Positions 6,363 through 11,127 of a DNA stretch of 11,127 nt are shown piece after piece. This DNA comes from Anaerolineales bacterium (GTDB lineage: Bacteria > Chloroflexota > Anaerolineae > Anaerolineales > Villigracilaceae). The number at the start of each line of letters is the position of its first letter. Position 1 is the stretch's first letter. The DNA is taken from NCBI GenBank assembly GCA_025056515.1, contig JANWWB010000014.1, positions 1 to 11,127 of the forward strand, read 5' to 3'. The notes beneath the pieces are model-generated. The model worked only from the letters and a program-made list of their open reading frames with translations. It did not search any database and was not told where the DNA came from. The position numbers were made by a program, and so were the translations under genes.

Positions 6363-7256
6363 ATGAAAAATCTCAAATTGCTTCTCGGCCCGATGCGACT
6401 GCCCTTTGTCATTTTAGCCCCGGCCTGCGTGTTGGTTGGGCTGGGGACGGCGCTCTACGAACAGGGGAGCATCAATTGGGGATATTTTCTCCTGGCGCTC
6501 ATCGGGGCGATTTCAGCGCACATTAGCGTCAATGCTTTCAATGAGTACTTTGATTTTAAGAGCGGATTGGATACCCGCACACAGAAGACCCCCTTCAGCG
6601 GCGGCAGCGGAACGCTTCAGGCACATCCGGAACTGGCGTCGGCTGCCCTATGGACGGCTATAGTGACCTTTGTCCTCACCGGCCTGATCGGGTTGTTTTT
6701 TGCCTTCGTCCAGGGCTGGGAAATTATCCCTCTCGGCGTGGTCGGTCTCTTCTTGCTGTATGGCTACACGGTTTGGATAACGCGCGTTCCTATCCTGTGC
6801 TTACTGGCACCCGGTCTCGGTTTCGGGACACTGATGGTGCTTGGCACACACTTTGCCCTGACTGGTTCGTACTCCTGGACGGCGTTGCTTGCATCCTTTG
6901 TTCCCTTCTTCCTCGTCAGCGATTTGTTGCTGCTCAACCAATTCCCGGATGTAGAAGCCGATGAGAGCATCGGCCGCAAGCACTATCCGATTGTGCTGGG
7001 ACGAAAAAAGAGCAGTTACCTCTATATTGCCTTCCTACTCGGCGCTTATGTGGCGATTGTGCTAGGCGTAGTACTTGGTCTTTTGCCCACCTGGGCGTTG
7101 CTCGGCTTGTTGACGCTTATCTTGGCGATGCAAGTCATTCGCAATCTGCTTAAGAATGCCGAGAATGTGCCTGCCATTCTCCCCTCGATGGCGCAAAATG
7201 TGCTGATCAATCTGATTACGCCAGTGCTTCTCGCCATCGGATTGTTGATTGGTTGA
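6363..7256 (+). CDS. UbiA-family membrane prenyltransferase, MenA-like
   Basis: A 297-residue, very hydrophobic protein with about eight or nine membrane segments (roughly 12-32, 39-58, 94-116, 118-138, 142-162, 172-192, 218-241, 243-260, 278-296). Both Mg-diphosphate motifs of the UbiA superfamily are there: Asn60-x3-Asp64-x5-Asp70 in the first loop (NEYFDFKSGLD) and Asp196-x3-Asp200 in the second (DVEADESIGRKHYP). Such enzymes attach a polyprenyl chain to an aromatic ring. The sequence style is nearest to 1,4-dihydroxy-2-naphthoate prenyltransferase (MenA) of menaquinone synthesis, but other UbiA substrates are possible and no other men genes are in view. ATG 6363 is preceded by AAGGAG. It sits alone between two terminators and converges on threonine synthase. 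Confidence 0.85.
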   Translation: MKNLKLLLGPMRLPFVILAPACVLVGLGTALYEQGSINWGYFLLALIGAISAHISVNAFNEYFDFKSGLDTRTQKTPFSGGSGTLQAHPELASAALWTAIVTFVLTGLIGLFFAFVQGWEIIPLGVVGLFLLYGYTVWITRVPILCLLAPGLGFGTLMVLGTHFALTGSYSWTALLASFVPFFLVSDLLLLNQFPDVEADESIGRKHYPIVLGRKKSSYLYIAFLLGAYVAIVLGVVLGLLPTWALLGLLTLILAMQVIRNLLKNAENVPAILPSMAQNVLINLITPVLLAIGLLIG

Positions 7257-7289
7257 TTGGCGTTTCGAACAACGCCTGATTTTCTAATC

Positions 7290-7353
7290 AAAGAGACACG
7301 GAGTCCAAGCGTTGCTTATCTCTCCGAGCTTTGCTTCTCCGGGTCTCTTTTTT
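7290..7353. terminator. Shared terminator between the convergent prenyltransferase and threonine synthase genes
   Basis: AAAGAGAC (7290-7297) pairs with GTCTCTTT (7343-7350), and CGGAG (7299-7303) with CTCCG (7337-7341), around one mismatch. A T-run to 7353 follows. The 33-nt loop can form a smaller alternative hairpin, GGAG with CTCC (7322-7325). On the minus strand the stem is followed by TCTCTTTGATT, so it may also stop threonine synthase transcription. Confidence 0.7.
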
Positions 7354-7381
7354 AGCTTCCTTTCGTTTCTTTGTAATTAGA

Positions 7382-8416
7382 CTAGGGACGAAGAACTGCC
7401 TCAACCAAAGCATCGTACTCGGCTGGGATACAGCGCGGTGACGCAAAATGCTCGGCAATAATAGCCGGATCTTTTAGACCATGGCCCGTACACACGACAA
7501 CCACGGTTTTCCCGCGCATAGGAAAATCGGGCCTTTGGCTTTCTGCCAGGAGGCCGGCAAAGCCGGCCGCCGAAGCCGGTTCCACCCATAGCCCTTCTGA
7601 AGCCAGCAAGCGTTGAGCCTGTAAAATGGCTTCATCCGAAACCGCTAGAAGTTTCCCTTGCGATTCTTGGATTGCTGCAAGTGCCTGTTCTCCGCGCGCC
7701 GGCTTACCAATCCGAATCGCAGTTGCAATCGTTTCTGGATGTTCAATCGGATGTCCATACACAAGCGGGGCTGCACCTTCCGCCTGTACACCGAGCAGAC
7801 GTGGCTGACCTTTTTGATACTGCCGAAAGCCGGCCCAGTAGGAGGTGATATTACCGGCATTCCCCACCGGCAAACATAACCAATCGGGAGCGCGGCCAAG
7901 GGTATCACAAATTTCAAAAGCCGCTGTTTTCTGTCCCTCGATGCGATAGGGGTTAATCGAATTCACCAGGGTAATCGGCGTCTTCTGAGTAATCTCAACC
8001 ACCAACGACAGAGCGGCATCAAAAGAGCCTTGTACTTGAATGACCTCAGCCCCGTAGGCCAGGGCACCGGCCAGTTTTCCAACAGCCACCTTGCCTTCCG
8101 GAATCAAAACAATAGCGCGCATACCTGCCCTGGCAGCATACGCGGCCGCAGAAGCCGCAGTGTTTCCGGTTGAAGCGCAGATGACCGTCTGCACACCGCG
8201 TCCTGCAGCTTCACTTATCGCTGCTGTCATCCCTCGATCTTTGAACGAGCCGGTTGGATTGACACCCTCAAACTTTACGAACAATTCACAACCCACTTCT
8301 CGCCCCAAGCGTGGCATCGGAATCAGGGGGGTATTCCCCTCAAGCAAGGTGACCACTTGTGTATAGGCCGGTAAATCCAGCCAATGCCCATAGCGCTCCA
8401 AGACGCCGCGATACAT
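7382..8416 (-). CDS. thrC: Threonine synthase
   Basis: A 344-residue PLP enzyme of fold type II that turns O-phosphohomoserine into threonine. The PLP lysine is Lys59 in NPTGSFKDRGM. The phosphate and substrate loop STGNTAASAAAYAARAG is at 82-98, and LPVGNAGN (182-189) binds the cofactor phosphate. CTGHGLKDP (309-317) near the end is typical of threonine synthase and absent from most threonine deaminases and cysteine synthases. The length fits the short class found in Gram-positives, archaea and Chloroflexota rather than the longer E. coli type. ATG 8416 was chosen because GGAGGAG precedes it by a few bases; the open frame continues 26 codons upstream into the promoter region with no family likeness. 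It faces homoserine kinase, the preceding step, with 43 bp between start codons. Confidence 0.93.
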   Translation of the reverse strand: MYRGVLERYGHWLDLPAYTQVVTLLEGNTPLIPMPRLGREVGCELFVKFEGVNPTGSFKDRGMTAAISEAAGRGVQTVICASTGNTAASAAAYAARAGMRAIVLIPEGKVAVGKLAGALAYGAEVIQVQGSFDAALSLVVEITQKTPITLVNSINPYRIEGQKTAAFEICDTLGRAPDWLCLPVGNAGNITSYWAGFRQYQKGQPRLLGVQAEGAAPLVYGHPIEHPETIATAIRIGKPARGEQALAAIQESQGKLLAVSDEAILQAQRLLASEGLWVEPASAAGFAGLLAESQRPDFPMRGKTVVVVCTGHGLKDPAIIAEHFASPRCIPAEYDALVEAVLRP

Positions 8417-8444
8417 ACCTCTCCTCCAAACAAGAATGCTTGCG

Positions 8445-8452
8445 ATTATAAT
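8445..8452. promoter_or_regulatory. Palindromic -10 box that can serve both thrC and thrB
   Basis: ATTATAAT is its own reverse complement, so it gives a perfect TATAAT on each strand: 8447-8452 for plus and 8450-8445 for minus. To the minus side a start near 8438 leaves about 20 nt of leader with GGAGGAG before thrC. To the plus side the start point falls at about 8459-8460, on the thrB ATG itself. No good -35 is seen for either direction. Confidence 0.55.
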
Positions 8453-8459
8453 ACGCCCC

Positions 8460-9350
8460 ATGTTAAAAATCCGAGTTCCTGCTACTTCAGCCAATCTTGG
8501 TCCTGGTTTTGACTGTCTGGGGCTGGCTCTTGACCTATGGAATGAAATCTCCTTTGAACCCGCTGACGAGCTTATCTATGCCGTCACTGGGGAAAATGCC
8601 CCTCAATTGGCCAATCCTGCCACGAATTTGCTCACGCGTTCCTTGCTTCAAGTCTATCAACGATACGGGAAGCGATTGCCCGGATTGCGCATCCACGCTC
8701 ACAATCAAATCTGGATAAACAGCGGCATTGGCTCGAGTGCGGCCTCGATTGTAGCAGGTTTATTTGCTGCTAATGAATTGCTCGGACAACCGATGGATCT
8801 CTCTGGCCTGCTGCGCGTTGCCAGCGAGATTGAAGGACATCCCGACAATGTCGCACCGGCATTGCTCGGTGGTTTGGTCATTGCCGCTATGCTCCCTCAT
8901 GAGGTCATCTGGAGACGCTACGAACTCACCGACCTCTCGATTGTCATCGTAAAACCCGAAATGGAATGGACGACTGCGCAAGGACGTGCTATTTTACCCG
9001 ATGTGTATTCTCGCACTGATGCGGTTTTCAACATTGCCCGAACTCCACTGGTGATTGATGCACTACGCCGTGGCGACCTCGACTTGTTGCAGCAAGTTAT
9101 GGATGATCGTCTGCATCAACCCTATCGCCTCAAGCACATTTTGGCGGGCGAGAAAGCCTACTGGACGGCGCGCAAATTTGGCGCTACAGCGCTCTCAGGC
9201 GCTGGGCCTTCCTTCATCTGCTTTGTGCCTGCGCACACTGCAGAGATTGCTCGCCGAGCAATCTTAGAGGCAATTTACGAAGAAGGTGTACAAGCGCGCA
9301 GCCTGATAACTCGTCCAAGCAACCGGGGCGTTCATGTAGTTAAAGAATAG
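8460..9350 (+). CDS. thrB: Homoserine kinase
   Basis: A 296-residue GHMP kinase that phosphorylates homoserine with ATP, in the cytoplasm. Family motifs in order are PATSANLGPGFD (7-18), the phosphate-binding loop SGIGSSAAS (88-96), EGHPDNVAPALLGG (125-138), and motif 3 ALSGAGPS (244-251). The loop has Ile90 where Leu is usual in GLGSSAA, a mild change. I chose ATG 8460 because MLKIRVPATSANLGPG is the normal N-terminus; an upstream in-frame ATG at 8436 would add eight atypical residues and has no ribosome site. With TATAAT at 8447-8452 the transcript would begin at or within a base or two of the ATG, so the mRNA is probably leaderless. It pairs functionally with the divergent threonine synthase. 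No terminator is evident after it. Confidence 0.93.
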   Translation: MLKIRVPATSANLGPGFDCLGLALDLWNEISFEPADELIYAVTGENAPQLANPATNLLTRSLLQVYQRYGKRLPGLRIHAHNQIWINSGIGSSAASIVAGLFAANELLGQPMDLSGLLRVASEIEGHPDNVAPALLGGLVIAAMLPHEVIWRRYELTDLSIVIVKPEMEWTTAQGRAILPDVYSRTDAVFNIARTPLVIDALRRGDLDLLQQVMDDRLHQPYRLKHILAGEKAYWTARKFGATALSGAGPSFICFVPAHTAEIARRAILEAIYEEGVQARSLITRPSNRGVHVVKE

Positions 9351-9996
9351 GTCGAGGGGAATCGAGCACTCGCTTCTGAATCCACAACTTTTTCCCACGT
9401 ATTCTCCTAAAGTCATTCACAAACGATGTTACCAACCACTTCGTATAACTGCCCAATCGCAGAACAAGAAGACCAGCATGAACAAGTTCGTGGGCGGCCG
9501 GAATTCGGACATAAGCCAGGATAAATTTCTGGTCACTTTACCCCATTGTGCTTTGGCTTCAGTTCGCTTCGCAGTCCCAAGAGGAGAATACGCCTGGATC
9601 TTTGCCGTCTTTACTAGACTGCACCAAGATAAATTTCCGAGTATGCGCGCAAAGTCTGCTCATGCAAACTGAATTGCTGGGGGTTAGCCATTTCGAAGTA
9701 GCTCCATAAATAACCTACACACATATTTAGTTATGGAATAACGCGTACACGGGTTATCAACTTTGAAAAGAATTCGAGTTGTATTTGGCTAGATTTTTTT
9801 GCTCATTGCAGGCAACTTGAGCGGTCATTTTTGGCCGAAGATCACACACCGGCGCTGCCAACCTATGTTTGCACTTGAGCACCCGAAAGGTTTACTCCAA
9901 CTTCGGTCTCTTCTTTTGGTTGCTATCGCAGCATATCAATTCACGTCGGGCTTGTATTGTATCTCGCATCAAGACTCAAGGCATAAAGTTTGGAAG
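9351..9996. other. Gene-poor stretch after thrB, no supported gene
   Basis: I find no credible coding region on either strand here. Short open frames exist, but they lack ribosome sites and recognisable motifs. Two copies of GATAAATTTC lie at 9520-9529 and 9628-9637, and a small hairpin pairs GTTAT (9730-9734) with ATAAC (9738-9742). No tRNA, CRISPR or riboswitch pattern was seen. The stretch may hold decayed sequence; with the MITE next to it, it looks like a tolerant landing zone. Confidence 0.5.
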
Positions 9997-10005
9997 ATAA
10001 AGACC

Positions 10006-10145
10006 TGCTCTGTTGCAAACATCGGTTATTGTGTCACTGCAAGCGCGGCGAAGCAGTCTCCTGGATTGCCGGGAGATTGCTTCGGCGGCTACACCGCCTC
10101 GCAAAGACACTCAAACATGAGAGTTTGACTCCTTGCAACAGAGCA
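10006..10145. mobile_element. MITE-like non-autonomous element with 13-bp TIRs and 9-bp target duplication
   Basis: TGCTCTGTTGCAA (10006-10018) and its exact reverse complement TTGCAACAGAGCA (10133-10145) bound a 140-bp element. It is flanked by identical 9-bp direct repeats ATAAAGACC at 9997-10005 and 10146-10154, as expected of a target-site duplication. The interior codes for no transposase, so it would have been moved by one acting in trans. A 9-bp duplication suits IS4-type and some other DDE transposases; I cannot name the family. The core is the REP-like palindrome at 10031-10110. A further stem pairs TCAAAC (10111-10116) with GTTTGA (10123-10128). Perfect repeats suggest a fairly recent insertion. 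Confidence 0.7.
10031..10110. repeat. REP-like long imperfect palindrome
   Basis: Bases 10049-10061 pair with 10072-10084 (13 bp, one G-U: CGAAGCAGTCTCC with GGAGATTGCTTCG) around a 10-nt loop. GTGTC (10031-10035) pairs with GACAC (10106-10110), and TGC with GCA inside it. A side hairpin, GCGG/CCGC, lies at 10085-10097. The sequence resembles the widely dispersed intergenic palindrome that reads like GTCATTGCGAGC...GAAGCAATCTCC in many bacterial genomes (recognised from memory). Here it lies wholly inside the MITE. Confidence 0.7.
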
Positions 10146-10229
10146 ATAAAGACCTTATAACTCGATGTCTCTGTAGTGAACCGATGCCGATATACGAAAC
10201 GTATGTCCCAGCCCAAGATTGTACGACCC

Positions 10230-10258
10230 TTGACGAAAAGGGACAAGTTTGTTAATGT
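10230..10258 (+). promoter_or_regulatory. Possible promoter for the C45-family gene
   Basis: TTGACG (10230-10235), a 17-bp spacer and TAATGT (10253-10258) give a fair sigma-70 match. The start point near 10265 would leave a leader of about 110 nt. In that leader AGGGCGG (near 10287) and CCGCCT (near 10311) can form a modest stem. Confidence 0.45.
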
Positions 10259-10375
10259 TTTCTCCAATCCGAGATTGATTTGGAAAGGGCGGTTTTGTTC
10301 CAAGGCAAGGCCGCCTAAAAATTTCGTCGAAGATGACTTTTAAAGGCTTTACTTTTTTTCTTAAAGGAGGTTGTC

Positions 10376-11127
10376 ATGACCGAAAAACTACCGTTGCATC
10401 CCAATCCACCACCGCTGATACGGGTCTCGGGAACACATCGCGAGATAGGCCGTCAGATTGGCGAAGCTTGCCGTCCACAAGTTCAGCATAGCGTCGAGAA
10501 TGCGCGTGCCCTCATCGCCGAGGCTTACTCACAGCTAGAACTGACCTGGGAAGGAGCGCAAATTCAAGCCCGTAAGTATCTCCCCTTTGTGCAGGAACGC
10601 TATCCTCAATATGTGGAAGAACTGATCGGGATTGCCGAGGGCGCCAATGTCTCGCTCGATGACCTGGCCGTGGTCAACGGAATGGAAGCGGTCGCAATGG
10701 ATGCTCTGCACCTGACGCGTTGCACCAGCATGGCGGTCAACCAGGAACGTACCGCTGACGGACACGTACTGCTGGCTCATAATGAGGACTGGCTGCCGGA
10801 GGATGAAAATGATGTGTTTGTCATCCACGCTACTCCTAAAGACGAACCGCCTTTTTTGGCAATGACGTATGGTGGGTGGTTGCCGAACATCGGCTTCAAC
10901 GCCTATGGGATTGCTCAGCTGTGCGATTCGGTCTACCCAAGCGATTCGCGCATTGGCACACCGCGCGTCATTGTTTCACGCGCTGTGCTAGCTGCGCGCA
11001 CGATCGACGAGGCTATCCGCCATACCGTTGCGCCACAACGTGCTGCGGGTTACAATCATGTGTTAGTGCATGAAAGTGGTGAGCTCTACTCCATCGAAGT
11101 ATCAGCACGACGGTTTGCCATTCTCTA
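10376..11127 (+). CDS. C45-family autoproteolytic NTN-hydrolase (acyl-CoA:6-APA acyltransferase-like), partial
   Basis: The first 250 residues are in the window; the frame is open at the right edge. The sequence matches the C45 peptidase / penicillin acyltransferase-like NTN-hydrolase family. Members cleave themselves so that a cysteine becomes the N-terminal nucleophile, then hydrolyse or transfer acyl groups on amides. The N-terminal part has VSGTHREIGRQIGEACR (17-33), typical of the pro-segment. The predicted new N-terminus is Cys116 in RCTSMAV, followed by GHVLLAHNEDW (129-139), the usual NTN core. GWLPNIGFNAYGIA (167-180) and the YNHVLVHESGELYSIE stretch (226-241) also fit. Most relatives have Gly before the Cys; here it is Arg115. 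ATG 10376 has a strong AAAGGAGG five bases upstream. No signal peptide is seen, so it is likely cytoplasmic. The true substrate cannot be told from sequence. Confidence 0.85.
   Translation, partial: MTEKLPLHPNPPPLIRVSGTHREIGRQIGEACRPQVQHSVENARALIAEAYSQLELTWEGAQIQARKYLPFVQERYPQYVEELIGIAEGANVSLDDLAVVNGMEAVAMDALHLTRCTSMAVNQERTADGHVLLAHNEDWLPEDENDVFVIHATPKDEPPFLAMTYGGWLPNIGFNAYGIAQLCDSVYPSDSRIGTPRVIVSRAVLAARTIDEAIRHTVAPQRAAGYNHVLVHESGELYSIEVSARRFAIL

Noticed and set aside
9340-9537. Minus-strand open stretch containing HELVH, resembling a zinc-peptidase HExxH motif
   Set aside because: It is bounded by stops with no ATG and only about 65 codons long, and no other peptidase motif is visible; probably chance or a tiny relic.
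9478-9672. 64-codon plus-strand open frame
   Set aside because: No ribosome site, no recognisable motif and low-credibility composition.
9799-10128. 109-codon plus-strand open frame after thrB
   Set aside because: It reads straight through the MITE end and REP palindrome and has no ribosome site, so it is an accident of the repeat.
10034-10303. 89-codon minus-strand open frame
   Set aside because: Its C-terminal half is REP palindrome sequence; no ribosome site or motifs.

Overview
The window looks like an ordinary chromosomal segment of a free-living bacterium. It has moderate G+C, good Shine-Dalgarno sequences, sigma-70-type promoters and Rho-independent terminators. Gene content is amino-acid catabolism and biosynthesis, one UbiA-family prenyltransferase and an NTN-hydrolase. 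The style of the CoA-transferase, the MIO ammonia-lyase and the dispersed palindromic repeat makes me think of Chloroflexota (Anaerolineae-like). This is an inference from memory, not something the sequence proves.

Layout. (1) Positions 1-3685, minus strand: an apparent four-gene operon. It reads 1-pyrroline-5-carboxylate dehydrogenase (2111-3685), a small two-helix membrane protein (1801-2049), a glutaconate-type CoA-transferase subunit A (902-1804), and an unrecognised protein that runs off the left edge (1-915). The last three genes overlap by 4 and 14 nt, and a 12-bp stem-loop separates the first gene from the rest. (2) Positions 3686-3923: a divergent control region with a near-consensus promoter in each direction. 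(3) Positions 3924-5450, plus: histidine ammonia-lyase (hutH family). (4) Positions 5451-5878: non-coding, packed with stem-loops and a possible loop-loop pseudoknot; a candidate structured RNA. (5) Positions 5879-6160: small GNAT-fold protein with a terminator after it. (6) Positions 6363-7256: UbiA/MenA-like membrane prenyltransferase, converging through a shared terminator on (7) threonine synthase (7382-8416, minus). (8) Homoserine kinase (8460-9350, plus), divergent from threonine synthase, with 43 bp between the two start codons and one palindromic -10 box that can serve both. (9) Positions 9351-10375: a 1-kb gene-poor stretch holding a 140-bp MITE-like element with perfect 13-bp terminal inverted repeats and a 9-bp target duplication. 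A REP-like palindrome makes up its core. (10) Position 10376 to the right edge, plus: a C45 / penicillin-acyltransferase-like autoproteolytic NTN-hydrolase, truncated by the window.

How it works together. HutH starts histidine breakdown towards glutamate, and P5C dehydrogenase finishes proline/arginine breakdown to glutamate. The two are divergently promoted from one 238-bp region, which suggests shared control of amino-acid catabolism. ThrB makes O-phosphohomoserine and ThrC converts it to threonine, so their divergent promoter pair is a compact biosynthetic module.

The most interesting items are the structured-RNA candidate at about 5580-5849, the MITE with its internal REP palindrome, the shared -10 with a leaderless thrB, and the CoA-transferase A subunit with no B subunit beside it.
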